Shown here in pieces: positions 7,617 through 16,183 of a stretch of DNA of 64,000 nt (positions are counted from its first letter, which is position 1; each line of letters starts with the position of its first letter). The notes beneath the pieces are model-generated. The model was given only the letters and a program-made list of their open reading frames with translations. It was not told where the DNA came from and did no database searches. Source of the DNA: Arcobacter lacus. GTDB lineage: Bacteria; Campylobacterota; Campylobacteria; Campylobacterales; Arcobacteraceae. The DNA lies in NCBI RefSeq assembly GCF_003063295.1, contig NZ_MUXF01000003.1, positions 54,444 to 118,443 of the forward strand, in the 5' to 3' direction. A program made the translations under genes and the position numbers.

Positions 7617-9458
7617 TTATTTCTTATGAATATCAAATAATTTAATATCTGAAAATAAATCATCTAAACTGTTATCTTTTTGAATAGCTTTATCTTCAAC
7701 TTTTTTAGATTCTTTTACATCTTTCATTTTAAGAGATTTTGTTTTACGCAATTTTGCTTTTCTTGTATTTGATACAGCTTCATCTTCAATTTTTTCTAAA
7801 ATATCATGTGCTTCGAAAATATCATTTTCATTATAATTTTCTATATTTTTTTCTTTTAAATATCTCTTTGCACTAATCAAGTCCCATAGTGTCATTTCAG
7901 GGGCTTCTATTTTTTTATAATAAATTTCAAAGTATTCTTCAAGTTCAGGGTCAAAGAAATATATCTTTCTAATATTTAATGGGTCTCTTTTTATTTTAAA
8001 TTTTAGCTTATTTCCTTTTTCATCTTTTCTATTAATCCAATGACGCAACACGTCTCCATAATAATTAAGTCCATCAAGTGTGATGCCATCTCTTTGAATA
8101 GTTCTATAAATTGCAGGTAATAACGTAATTCTTATATTTTCTTTATCTTCAAGAATATCAGGTAGCTGTCCAACACCAATATTTTCATCATCTCCAAAAA
8201 TTCCTATTTCATATTGTTTTGCAGGAGTATTATTAATACCTAAATGAAAATTATTATGATATTGTATAAAATATTGTGTTAACCATCGAATTAGTTCTTT
8301 TAAACTAAATGATGCTTTTTTTACAGAATCATATCCATCTCTATCTTCTATATTTGAACCAGTTGTTCCTGGTAAATTATGCACTTCATTCTTTAGTGTT
8401 GAGAAAAAACGTTCAACATGAGAACCAAATTGAGGCTCACCAACAGGTCTTTTAACCAATGTTATATTTAATTCGGAGCAAACTCTTTCCATATCTAATC
8501 CAACTAGCTCAGCACCATTATCTACATGAATTATTCTAGGTATTCCATAAATACTCCATTCTCCTTTAACATTTTGTTCTTTTAAAAATTCATTCTTAGG
8601 CAAAAAAGTATGGTATAGACATTGATTTACACTAAAATAGCCTGTAGAATGCAATGATAAGTAAAATCCAGCAATCATTCTTGAATAAACATCAATTGCT
8701 AAAGTAAGAGTTGGTCTTCCTATAGGTCTTCTATATTTTTCGTCAACTAATATTATGTCTAATGGAGTATGGTCAATTTGAATTACATCCATAGGACATA
8801 AACCATCAGGAAATTGTCCTTCAAAATTACCAAATTCTCTATTTGCTCTACGAGAACTATGCCTTCTTTTTAGAGCCAATTTTGGGTCAATTTTTTTAAT
8901 TCTATTTCTTATTGTATTTTCATGAGGAAATTCTACATTTTCAGCTTGACATTGTTGTTTTATTTTTCTAAATATTTTATTTAAACTATATCTTTGTTTA
9001 TTTAAATATAACTCTTCAATTATATTTACAATAATTAACTCAACATTAGGGTCTAATCTACTTCCTTTTTTACCCCTATTTTTTGTATTTGGTACCAATG
9101 AACTTTTTTGTTCATTTTCTTCATATTGTTTAATCCATCTATAAACTGTGGTATATGCAATATTATGTTCTTTTGCTAAATCTATAACTTCTTGCTTTGT
9201 TCTACTTACAAAAAGTAAATCTTTTATAATTTCATATCGTTTTTCTGCTATTGCCCATTCTTCATCGGTAATATTATCAAGTAAAATACTATTTGTATTT
9301 TCTTCTAATGATAGTTCTGAAATAAGTACTTCAAGTTTAGTATCTGGATTTTTTATAGATTGAATTCGCACAGAATAAAAATCAATTATTTTTATAATAC
9401 TATATTGTTCATTTTGGTAAAAAACTTTTTCATTTCTTTTAATTCTTAATTTACTCAT
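7617..9458 (-). CDS. tnsB: TnsB DDE transposase
   Basis: A 613-aa integrase-fold transposase. The region around residues 90-110 is a helix-turn-helix (IAYTTVYRWIKQY). The catalytic triad is D229 (VIQIDHTPLD), D313 (IIHVDNGAE) and E349 (SHVERFFSTLKNE), giving the D-35-E spacing of this family. A Mu-type C-terminal beta-barrel follows, then a lysine-rich tail, which in TnsB contacts TnsC. TnsB binds the element ends and joins 3' ends to target DNA. The start overlaps the tnsA stop by 4 bases. Confidence 0.94.
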   Translation of the reverse strand: MSKLRIKRNEKVFYQNEQYSIIKIIDFYSVRIQSIKNPDTKLEVLISELSLEENTNSILLDNITDEEWAIAEKRYEIIKDLLFVSRTKQEVIDLAKEHNIAYTTVYRWIKQYEENEQKSSLVPNTKNRGKKGSRLDPNVELIIVNIIEELYLNKQRYSLNKIFRKIKQQCQAENVEFPHENTIRNRIKKIDPKLALKRRHSSRRANREFGNFEGQFPDGLCPMDVIQIDHTPLDIILVDEKYRRPIGRPTLTLAIDVYSRMIAGFYLSLHSTGYFSVNQCLYHTFLPKNEFLKEQNVKGEWSIYGIPRIIHVDNGAELVGLDMERVCSELNITLVKRPVGEPQFGSHVERFFSTLKNEVHNLPGTTGSNIEDRDGYDSVKKASFSLKELIRWLTQYFIQYHNNFHLGINNTPAKQYEIGIFGDDENIGVGQLPDILEDKENIRITLLPAIYRTIQRDGITLDGLNYYGDVLRHWINRKDEKGNKLKFKIKRDPLNIRKIYFFDPELEEYFEIYYKKIEAPEMTLWDLISAKRYLKEKNIENYNENDIFEAHDILEKIEDEAVSNTRKAKLRKTKSLKMKDVKESKKVEDKAIQKDNSLDDLFSDIKLFDIHKK

Positions 9459-10099
9459 TTTAATCCTTTGGGATTAATTATTGAAGCCATTGTAATCTTT
9501 TTTGTAAAATCAATACACTCAGTATTATTAAAAACTAAATTCCAAATATATGGTATATACTTTAGCCTATCAGATTGATTATTTGTTATTTTATCTAATA
9601 ATTCTTTTATTGCTATCTGTATATTTAATTTAAAAAATTCATTTCTGATTTTATCTTGTATTTCTTTATTTTCTTTAATAAATGCAAAATTGTATATTAT
9701 CTTTATATTATCCAAATAAATTTTATCGATATCTGCTTCTGTAAAAATACATAATTCTAAATTTTTTTCTTCTTTGATTTTTTGTTTTTGTAATTCAATT
9801 TTTTCTTGAAGTTCTATATCATTTTGTATTTTAAATATTGGTTTTATTTCAAATATTTTTTGTGTACCATCAATATAATTTACTAATGTATCAGGAGTAT
9901 ATCTTCTTTTTATATTTTGATATATATAATAAACCTTAAAAGGTTGTTCTTGGTAACTTTTAACAGTTTTATCAAATTCAAGTAGTAAGTAAAAATCATG
10001 TTCAAGTTTTGATTCAAAATTTATTTGCCTTTTATTTTTATAACTTGAAAAAAAACCAGTTACTGAAATATGGCTTTTATTAATTTTTCTTATTGCCAT
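9455..10099 (-). CDS. tnsA: TnsA endonuclease, 5'-strand cleavage subunit
   Basis: A 214-aa protein with the restriction-enzyme-like TnsA active site: E33 (SKLEHDFYLLLEFD), D70 (RRYTPDTLVNY) and E84-x-K86 (KIFEIKPI). The surrounding SYQEQPFKVYY is typical of TnsA N-terminal domains. TnsA cleaves the 5' ends while TnsB cuts the 3' ends, allowing cut-and-paste movement, so this element should not need cointegrate resolution. The gene is separate from tnsB. Unlike in Tn7, two extra genes stand between it and the right end. Confidence 0.9.
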   Translation of the reverse strand: MAIRKINKSHISVTGFFSSYKNKRQINFESKLEHDFYLLLEFDKTVKSYQEQPFKVYYIYQNIKRRYTPDTLVNYIDGTQKIFEIKPIFKIQNDIELQEKIELQKQKIKEEKNLELCIFTEADIDKIYLDNIKIIYNFAFIKENKEIQDKIRNEFFKLNIQIAIKELLDKITNNQSDRLKYIPYIWNLVFNNTECIDFTKKITMASIINPKGLK

Positions 10100-10114
10100 A
10101 TCACAATACCTATT

Positions 10115-12286
10115 TTAAATTTGTAATTGTACTTTTGGTTGAATAGGTTTAAGCATGGTATATTTACTCTCAATTAAGTTATACAAATTATTCATCTGAT
10201 GACAAGTAACAGTAACTACTAAAGAAAAAGACAACTCACTCTTTTTACTACTCGAAGCTCCTGTTGATTCTCTAGTACTATGCTTAATGATAAAATAAGG
10301 ATCAATTATTGATGCTCCTTGCTTATTTAATAATTCACCTTTTACTGTTGTTTCCCATTTGTGGAAATTTCTTCTTAGCTCTGTTTCATTAATATGAGTT
10401 CCATCTGTATAATTATTTGAAACTCTAAAGAATTCACTCACAGGCTTTAATTTATGATTTGAATTTGTTTTATAAAATACTGCTTCTAGTCCACTGGTTG
10501 AATAATTTGTTGGATGCTCAGCAGATACAGGAGTAAAAAAACAAAATGTTGCAGCAATATCTATTTTACCAGTAAATCCTCCTTCAGGATAAGGTATAAT
10601 TGCTTTATACTGCTTAGCTCTTGAGATTTTACCTTGATATAATACTTTAATCTCATTATTATTGCATGACATTACTTTTATAGGATCCGTAAAAAACTTA
10701 CCCCAACCTACATCTTTACTTAAATAATTATTCTTAAAAGTACTATGAATTAATAAAGCTTTTACTGCAGCTGGAGTCAATTCTTCTCCAAAAATAGATT
10801 TAATTCCTATTGCTGTTCTTAAAACATAAGGAGATGAAAAACTTGTACCTTGAACCGAATAAATTGAACCATTTGATATTACAGAAAATGGTTCTTCATC
10901 TGTGCCCCCAAATGCTATACCATCAGGTTTCATAAAACCTGGAGTTCGTCCAGGTCCTACACAACTATAACTAGTCTTTTCCCACCCAGTAAAATCCTCA
11001 GAAGTTGATGCACCGATTCCTAAAGCATTAATACTATCAGAAGGAACATTTATTCTAGGAAAATCAGTTTCCCCTTCGTTGCCAATTGCAATTGTACATA
11101 AATATTTACCAGAAGAAAAAATATTATCTAAAGTTGATGTCCAAAGATGAACATCATCATCATCTATCTCACCAGCTGGTCCTAAGCTTATATTAATAAA
11201 TTCTGGATTATCACTTTGTATTGCATCAACAATTCTTTCCAAAACTTGATATATATTTAATTGAGGATCGCAAACTTTATAATTATTAACTCTTGAATAT
11301 GGTTGTAATCGCATTTTATCCTTAATCGGACCAAATAAAACAGATGAAGTAACTTGTGTACCGTGTAAAAGTAAATTTTCATCTTCTCCATTAGTAAATA
11401 AATCTGTATACCTGACTAGTTGTCCTAAAAAACCATCTTTATTTACAAATCCTCCATCAAGTACTGCAACTTTAATATTTTTATTTAAAAAAGTCGTATC
11501 AATAGAATAATCTTGAATATTAATTTTGATTTTTTCATGTGATTTTAAATTAATATTTCTTAATCTTGGAACTTTTCGTATAGCACGTATATAACTAAAC
11601 TCTGCCAATTCTTCAATATTTTTATTTGAAATTTTCAAATTTATAAAAGTAATCCCATCAATGCTTTTTTCATATTCAAGTTTAATATTATCATCTATAT
11701 GTTTAGCAAAATCCATTAATGCAGTTTTTCTTGAAGATTCTTTTTCAGAAGCATGTAAAATAATTTCTACTTCATCATTAACTTCATTTATATCTTTTAT
11801 TTTAATTTTATCTTTAACTAATAATGGCTTTACTTCCTCAATTCTTACAAATTCATCTTGTAATTTTTCATCTTCAATATTAAATAATAAATCTTGTGTG
11901 ATTTTAAGATTATCAATCGTAGTAGAGATATAATATAATATAGTTGGTTCTATTTCTCTAGCATTTTTACTTTTTGAATTTTTAATGGGGCTACATAATA
12001 CTTCTTTACTACCTATAATTTTAAAGTTTAAATATTCTAGAATTTTATTAGGAAAATATGATTTTGCTAAATAAGAAGGATGTAAAATAAGAGAAAAAAC
12101 AATTTCATTATTAGGTATTGCAAATGGAGGAAGTTGTTCAGATATATTTATAATATTTGAAATCTCATCATATAATCTTTCAGCAACCTCTTGATATGAA
12201 TATATTAATTCTTTGGGGTTTATATTCAATCTTTTAGGTGTCTGTTCTGAAATAAGACTTTCCCCATTACCTAATATAAAATTCAT
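10115..12286 (-). CDS. Subtilisin-like S8 peptidase, co-operonic with tns genes
   Basis: A 723-aa cytoplasmic-type protein (no signal peptide). A long N-terminal region of about 265 residues precedes an S8 domain with an intact catalytic set: D277 (VAVLDGG), H308 (LLLHGTQV), oxyanion N403 (AIGNEG) and S482 (GTSFSSP). A C-terminal beta-rich region of about 200 residues follows. Such peptidases are often encoded next to an AAA ATPase in bacteria, as here (22 bases downstream of one), and the pair is a plausible defence or regulated-proteolysis module. It is 15 bases upstream of tnsA in the same operon, so a role in controlling transposition is also possible. Confidence 0.88.
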   Translation of the reverse strand: MNFILGNGESLISEQTPKRLNINPKELIYSYQEVAERLYDEISNIINISEQLPPFAIPNNEIVFSLILHPSYLAKSYFPNKILEYLNFKIIGSKEVLCSPIKNSKSKNAREIEPTILYYISTTIDNLKITQDLLFNIEDEKLQDEFVRIEEVKPLLVKDKIKIKDINEVNDEVEIILHASEKESSRKTALMDFAKHIDDNIKLEYEKSIDGITFINLKISNKNIEELAEFSYIRAIRKVPRLRNINLKSHEKIKINIQDYSIDTTFLNKNIKVAVLDGGFVNKDGFLGQLVRYTDLFTNGEDENLLLHGTQVTSSVLFGPIKDKMRLQPYSRVNNYKVCDPQLNIYQVLERIVDAIQSDNPEFINISLGPAGEIDDDDVHLWTSTLDNIFSSGKYLCTIAIGNEGETDFPRINVPSDSINALGIGASTSEDFTGWEKTSYSCVGPGRTPGFMKPDGIAFGGTDEEPFSVISNGSIYSVQGTSFSSPYVLRTAIGIKSIFGEELTPAAVKALLIHSTFKNNYLSKDVGWGKFFTDPIKVMSCNNNEIKVLYQGKISRAKQYKAIIPYPEGGFTGKIDIAATFCFFTPVSAEHPTNYSTSGLEAVFYKTNSNHKLKPVSEFFRVSNNYTDGTHINETELRRNFHKWETTVKGELLNKQGASIIDPYFIIKHSTRESTGASSSKKSELSFSLVVTVTCHQMNNLYNLIESKYTMLKPIQPKVQLQI

Positions 12287-12308
12287 TTCTTCTTCCCCTC
12301 CCCTTTAA

Positions 12309-13415
12309 TTATATATTCTTTCTAATTGTATCCCGTGAAATATTCAATAATTCACTTACTTTTCTTTGACTAAATTTTAACTCTTGTATAAGAATAGTAG
12401 CAAATAAAACTTTCAATTCCTTATCAAGTAATAAATTATTATTTACAATATACTCAGAAACTGCTTCTATAGTCTTAACATTATTTAAACTGATATTCTT
12501 TTTTATTTTTAAACAAATACGAACGATATCAGCATATGATTTTCCTATATTTAGTTTACTAAGTATTTCAATCATTTCAATTGGTAAATCATTAAAATAT
12601 TTATTAATTATAGAACTTATTGCATTAATTGTTGGTAACTCAAATTCGATAACTTCATCAAATCGTCTCCAAATTGCTCTATCCAAAAGTTCTTGATGAT
12701 TTGTTGCCGCAATTAATATTGAATTATCATTCCAAGTATCAATTGATTGAAGTAAAACTGTTACAAGTCTTTTCAGCTCTCCAATTTCTGTTTCATCTCC
12801 TCTTTGTTTGGCTACTGCATCAAATTCGTCGATAAATAATATACATTCATTATTTGCAGCAAATTCAAAAACTGTTTTAATATTTCCTCCTGTTTTCCCT
12901 AAATAGCTACTCATAACTGTAGCTAAATCTAGTACATACAGTGGAAGCCCTAGTTCTTTTGCCAAGTATTGTGCAGCTAATGTTTTTCCAACACCGGGTA
13001 AACCATGAAATAAAACTGTTTGAATTGGCTTTAGTCCATCTTTATACAAATTTTGTTTATTTTTATATTCTAAAATAATTTGATGTAATGATTTTTTTAT
13101 ATCTTCATTCCATATAATTAAATCTTGATTAATTTCTACTTTTGAAATATCAATTAATAAACTATTATTGTTATCCATTGGAATATTAGAATAGCCAAAA
13201 GACTTATTTCTAGTTATTCCACTTTCTATTATCTTACTATTATTAAATAAGTTTTTAAACTTATTTGCTAGAATTCTATCATTTTTATTAATCTCTTTTA
13301 TTAATATATTAGTTATTTTTTTACTATAACTATTGCTATTATTTTCTAAAAAATCAGCTACTAAATCAATAATAAATCTATTTGTAAAACTTTTTTCTTC
13401 CATAAAATTGTTCAT
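12309..13415 (-). CDS. AAA+ ATPase partner of the S8 peptidase
   Basis: A 368-aa protein with an N-terminal helical region (1-130) and a classical AAA module: Walker A GLPGVGKT (138-145), Walker B CILFIDEFDA (191-200), sensor-1 N239 (AATNHQE) and an arginine pair R250-R251 (WRRFDE). This is the SpoVK/FtsH-like AAA type, which unfolds or remodels proteins. The C-terminal 25 residues (FSQRKVSELLNISRDTIRK) look like a helix-turn-helix, unusual for this class. GGAGA precedes the ATG. It is the first long gene of the operon leading into the peptidase and tnsABC-tniQ. Confidence 0.85.
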   Translation of the reverse strand: MNNFMEEKSFTNRFIIDLVADFLENNSNSYSKKITNILIKEINKNDRILANKFKNLFNNSKIIESGITRNKSFGYSNIPMDNNNSLLIDISKVEINQDLIIWNEDIKKSLHQIILEYKNKQNLYKDGLKPIQTVLFHGLPGVGKTLAAQYLAKELGLPLYVLDLATVMSSYLGKTGGNIKTVFEFAANNECILFIDEFDAVAKQRGDETEIGELKRLVTVLLQSIDTWNDNSILIAATNHQELLDRAIWRRFDEVIEFELPTINAISSIINKYFNDLPIEMIEILSKLNIGKSYADIVRICLKIKKNISLNNVKTIEAVSEYIVNNNLLLDKELKVLFATILIQELKFSQRKVSELLNISRDTIRKNI

Positions 13416-13447
13416 AATATCTCCATAAGGTTAAAATTTTATACTAA

Positions 13448-13486
13448 GTGGACTTATTTACTTATTAAATCACTTTACAAGTCCAC
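13448..13486 (-). promoter_or_regulatory. Stem-loop in the operon leader
   Basis: GTGGACTT (13448-13455) pairs with AAGTCCAC (13479-13486) around a 23-base loop. It overlaps the end of the candidate leader peptide and lies 33 bases upstream of the AAA ATPase start. It has no T-run, so it is not a simple terminator. It could be an attenuator, operator or TnsB site. Confidence 0.4.
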
Positions 13487-13535
13487 ACCAAATATTTAAT
13501 AATTTATTTCTCCTTCTTAACAATATTCTTTTCAT
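13470..13535 (-). CDS. Candidate 21-aa basic leader peptide
   Basis: ATG at 13535-13533 preceded by AAGGAGAAATAAATT, a strong ribosome site at good spacing, opens a 21-codon frame ending in TGA at 13472-13470. The product is short and very basic at the start (MKRILLRRRNK), then hydrophobic (LLNIWCGLVK). The stop falls inside the stem-loop region before the AAA ATPase gene, the layout of a leader peptide. Part of the frame is a duplicated copy of the ribosome-site sequence, so it may also be an accident of that duplication. Confidence 0.35.
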   Translation of the reverse strand: MKRILLRRRNKLLNIWCGLVK

Positions 13536-13550
13536 AATTTATTTCTCCTT
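13499..13550. repeat. 17-bp direct repeat, period 35
   Basis: ATAATTTATTTCTCCTT occurs at 13499-13515 and again at 13534-13550 without mismatch. On the minus strand it reads AAGGAGAAATAAATTAT, i.e. a ribosome-binding site; only the copy at 13534-13550 is followed by an ATG. It looks like a small tandem duplication or two protein-binding sites inside the transposon right end. Confidence 0.7.
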
Positions 13551-13654
13551 TTTATTGTAATCCGAATTTTATTTCTATTTATTTATGTAATTAGTTTGTT
13601 TTATTCTTGTCATAAAAGATGAAAATATGTTGAATTAGGAGGAATTTGAGTTCG

Positions 13655-13674
13655 ATTTATCATTGGAGATAACA
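13655..13674 (-). repeat. Right terminal inverted repeat of Tn7-like element
   Basis: Read on the minus strand from 13674 this is TGTTATCTCCAATGATAAAT, matching the left end (1694-1713) at 17 of 20 positions. The plus strand ends in ACA at 13674. The next base starts codons clearly homologous to DprA, fixing this boundary to the base. The presumed 5-bp target is TCTAA (13675-13679). Confidence 0.82.
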
Positions 13675-14283
13675 TCTAAATTATCCTCAAATAATATTTG
13701 TATTGTAAGTGGTGCAGCAATGGGTGTTGATAGTATTGCTCATACTGGTGCAAAATCAAATAATACAATTGCAGTTGTCGCAAATGGACTTGATATAAGA
13801 TATCCAAGTGTAAATAAAAATTTAATTATCGATATAGAAAACAATGGACTTATTTTATCAACTTATAAAGAAAAAGAAGTTGCTAGAAACTACACTTTTG
13901 TATTAAGAAATGAATTTGTAGTTGCACTTGGTGAGGTCTTAATCGTAACTCAAGCTGATTTAAACTCGGGAAGTTTAACTTCTGTAGAATTTGCTTTAAA
14001 TATGAATAAAAAAATATATACTTTACCTCATCGATTAAATGAAAGTTTAGGAACACAAAAATTAATTAAAAAAGGTTTAGCTGAAGTTATTTATGATATT
14101 GATGAGTTTGTTGAGAATTTTACTGGAAATAAGAATAAGAAAGAACAACTAGATGAAGTCTTAGAATATTGTAAAACATCTCCAAATATTGAAGATGCTA
14201 TGCAAAAATACCCAAATGAGATTTTAGAATATGAACTTGATGGAAAAATCAAAATTGAAAATGGAAAAGTTTTTTTAAACTAA
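13663..14283 (+). pseudogene. dprA: dprA truncated at the 5' end by the transposon
   Basis: From TCT at 13675 the frame encodes the DprA Rossmann core (SSNNICIVSGAAMGVDSIAH, then LRNEFVVALGEVLIVTQADL and LPHRLNESLGT) and the C-terminal winged-helix-like domain ending near LEYELDGKIKIENGKVFLN. Compared with H. pylori DprA (266 aa) about 55-60 N-terminal residues are missing, including the first strand and the GTRRP phosphate-binding motif. The only in-frame start, TTG 13663, lies in the transposon end, so any product would begin with four transposon-derived residues. DprA loads RecA on incoming single-stranded DNA during transformation; this copy is very probably inactive. Confidence 0.88.
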
Positions 14284-14291
14284 TCCAATTT

Positions 14292-15599
14292 TTATTTTAA
14301 TCTTAATTGATAAGTAATATCTCCAGCACCAACGCCTAAAAATATCCCTTCTTCATAAGTTTGTATGATTTTATCATCTTTTATAAGTTCAATCTTTCCT
14401 TTTGTTGCAACAACTCTATCTGCAAAAATTGGATTATATGATGCGAACTCTTTTGGAAAATCTATTTCTATTTTTTTCTCGCCTGCAACTGTCCAAAGAG
14501 GAAGAATTATAAGCTCATCACATCTTCTAAAACACTTTTTAAAACCTTCAAGATTATCACTTGTTCTACTATATTTGTGAGGTTGCCAAAGAACTATTCT
14601 TTTATTTAAATTTGTAAGGTTATCATATAACTCAATTGATTTCATAGTTGCTTCTATTTCTGTTGGATGGTGTGCATAATCATCAATTACAACAAATTTT
14701 TCATTTGCTTGAACAATATCAAATCTTTTTTTAATTCCTTTGTAGTTTAAAAGATTTTTTCTAATAGTTTCAATATCAAGTTCATTTAAAGCGGCAAGAA
14801 TTGCTAAAGAAGCATTTGTAGCCATATGAAAACCAAATCCCCAAACTTCAAAAGTTCCTAAATCTTTTAAATCAAATTTAGTACAAGGTTGATTATCTTT
14901 TAAAGTATAACAAAGATTTTTTATATCTTTTGAAGGATAAAGAATAGTTGCATTTTCTATTTTTAGTTTTGCAACATCTTTATCTTCACCATTTACAACT
15001 TTTACTTTTGCCAAACTTAAAAATTTTTCATAAGATTCATAAAATTTATCATAATCATAGTGATAATATTCCATATGCTCAGGCTCAGCATTTGTAACTA
15101 TCGCACAATATGGATTTGAAAGTAAAAAAGAAGCATCACTTTCATCTGCTTCAAAAGCAACTAACTTATCAACATATCTAAAATTTGAACCAAAATCTTT
15201 TGAAATTGCTCCAATTAATGCAGAACTATTTAAAATAGAAGCTAGCATTGCAGTTGTAGTTGATTTTCCATGTGCTCCTGCAACACAGTAATTTTTTTTG
15301 TCCCCTAAAATAATAGGTAAAGCTTCTTTTCTTGAAAGTGTTCTAATCTGTTTTAATCTTGCTTGTATTAATTCTGGATTTTCATCTGTAACAGCTGCTG
15401 AATAGATAACTAAATCAAAATCATCTTTTATATTAGATGCATCTTGGGGACAAGAAACTTTTATTCCTTCATCTTCCAAAGCTTTTGTAATTGGTGAATT
15501 TTTCATATCTGACCCAGATACTTCATGTCCATCAAAATTTAAAAATCTAGCTAATGCAGAAAGACCAATCCCACCAATTCCTATAAAATGCACTTTCAT
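14292..15599 (-). CDS. murC: UDP-N-acetylmuramate--L-alanine ligase
   Basis: A 435-aa cytoplasmic Mur ligase that adds L-alanine to UDP-MurNAc. It has an N-terminal dinucleotide-like fold (HFIGIGGIGLSALA, 4-17), the ATP loop GAHGKSTT (108-115), the central EADESDASF metal-binding segment and the DDYAHHPTE motif. The length is normal. It is the last gene of a four-gene minus-strand run, overlapping the stop of the preceding gene (TAATG). It is convergent with the dprA remnant, 8 bases apart. Confidence 0.97.
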   Translation of the reverse strand: MKVHFIGIGGIGLSALARFLNFDGHEVSGSDMKNSPITKALEDEGIKVSCPQDASNIKDDFDLVIYSAAVTDENPELIQARLKQIRTLSRKEALPIILGDKKNYCVAGAHGKSTTTAMLASILNSSALIGAISKDFGSNFRYVDKLVAFEADESDASFLLSNPYCAIVTNAEPEHMEYYHYDYDKFYESYEKFLSLAKVKVVNGEDKDVAKLKIENATILYPSKDIKNLCYTLKDNQPCTKFDLKDLGTFEVWGFGFHMATNASLAILAALNELDIETIRKNLLNYKGIKKRFDIVQANEKFVVIDDYAHHPTEIEATMKSIELYDNLTNLNKRIVLWQPHKYSRTSDNLEGFKKCFRRCDELIILPLWTVAGEKKIEIDFPKEFASYNPIFADRVVATKGKIELIKDDKIIQTYEEGIFLGVGAGDITYQLRLK

Positions 15600-16183
15600 T
15601 ATTTATGCTCCACTATCAAATGTTTTAGATTCTCATACTCTTGTTCTAAAATTTTTTTATTTTCTTTTAAATACTTTTGGCTATCAAAATTAAAATTCAC
15701 TATAAAATATCCATACTTCTCATCACTAGCTTTTTCTAAATCAACTTTTGAATCATAAAATTCATCAAGTTCCATTTTTGAAGATAAAAAGATGATTAAT
15801 ACATTTAGAGCTTTTTGTAAAAGTTCATCTTCAATTAGATTTACCATTACAAAAAGTAGCTCTTTTGCTCCATCAAAATTTTCATTTGACCACTTTTCAA
15901 TCGCATGTTCATATAAAGCTCTAGCATAAAAAAGATGTTCATCTTCAAGCTTTAATTTTTTATTTTTATTTATGATTTTTTCTACATTTTCAAATGCTAA
16001 TTTTAAGATTTCTTGGTAAAGTTCATTTATTTGTTCTTCATCTAAATCTAAAACCAACATTGAATCAAGAGTTTCATACATTAAAGCTATATCTTTTGCT
16101 TTTATAGAATTAACTCTTGTTTCATTTAAATACTTTAGAAAATCAAGATTTGTTCTTGCTTGAAAAAGCTCTTCTTTATCCAT
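15599..16183 (-). CDS. Hypothetical protein, 194 aa, upstream of murC
   Basis: Not recognised. A 194-aa acidic, helix-rich protein with no signal peptide or membrane segment. The leucine/glutamate pattern (about residues 30-145, including EHLFYARALYEHAIEKW and GAKELLFVMVNLI) suggests TPR-like helical hairpins. It overlaps the aminotransferase stop by 8 bases and murC by one base, so it is translationally coupled to both. A link to cell-wall precursor synthesis is suggested only by context. Confidence 0.8.
   Translation of the reverse strand: MDKEELFQARTNLDFLKYLNETRVNSIKAKDIALMYETLDSMLVLDLDEEQINELYQEILKLAFENVEKIINKNKKLKLEDEHLFYARALYEHAIEKWSNENFDGAKELLFVMVNLIEDELLQKALNVLIIFLSSKMELDEFYDSKVDLEKASDEKYGYFIVNFNFDSQKYLKENKKILEQEYENLKHLIVEHK

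Larger units (their letters stand above)
1694..13674. mobile_element. Tn7-like transposon (TnsA-TnsB-TnsC-TniQ), inserted in dprA
   Basis: The element is about 11,980 bp. Its ends are inverted repeats starting with TGT, as in the Tn7 superfamily. It encodes a TnsA endonuclease, a DDE transposase TnsB, an AAA regulator TnsC/TniB and a zinc-finger target selector TniQ in one minus-strand operon. The operon begins with an AAA ATPase and an S8 peptidase. Cargo near the left end is an Excalibur protein, endonuclease I, a phosphatase and a 569-aa protein. There are no cas genes, so it is not a CRISPR-associated transposon. The right end cuts dprA before its TCT-AAA codons. The left side does not carry the other dprA part or a TCTAA duplication, so the outer boundary on the left is uncertain. 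Confidence 0.85.

Noticed and set aside
5521..10099. CRISPR-associated transposon
   Set aside because: TniQ is short, but there are no cas genes or repeat array in the element, and tnsA is present.
12309..13415. FtsH/ClpX homologue
   Set aside because: It lacks the zinc-protease domain of FtsH and the zinc finger of ClpX; only the AAA core is shared.
13608..13613. TGTCAT as another TnsB site at the right end
   Set aside because: It is in the wrong orientation relative to the right end and only six bases match.
13675..13679. TCTAA as a target duplication
   Set aside because: The five bases outside the left end are AGTCA, so no direct duplication is seen in this window; TCTAA is kept only as the presumed right copy.
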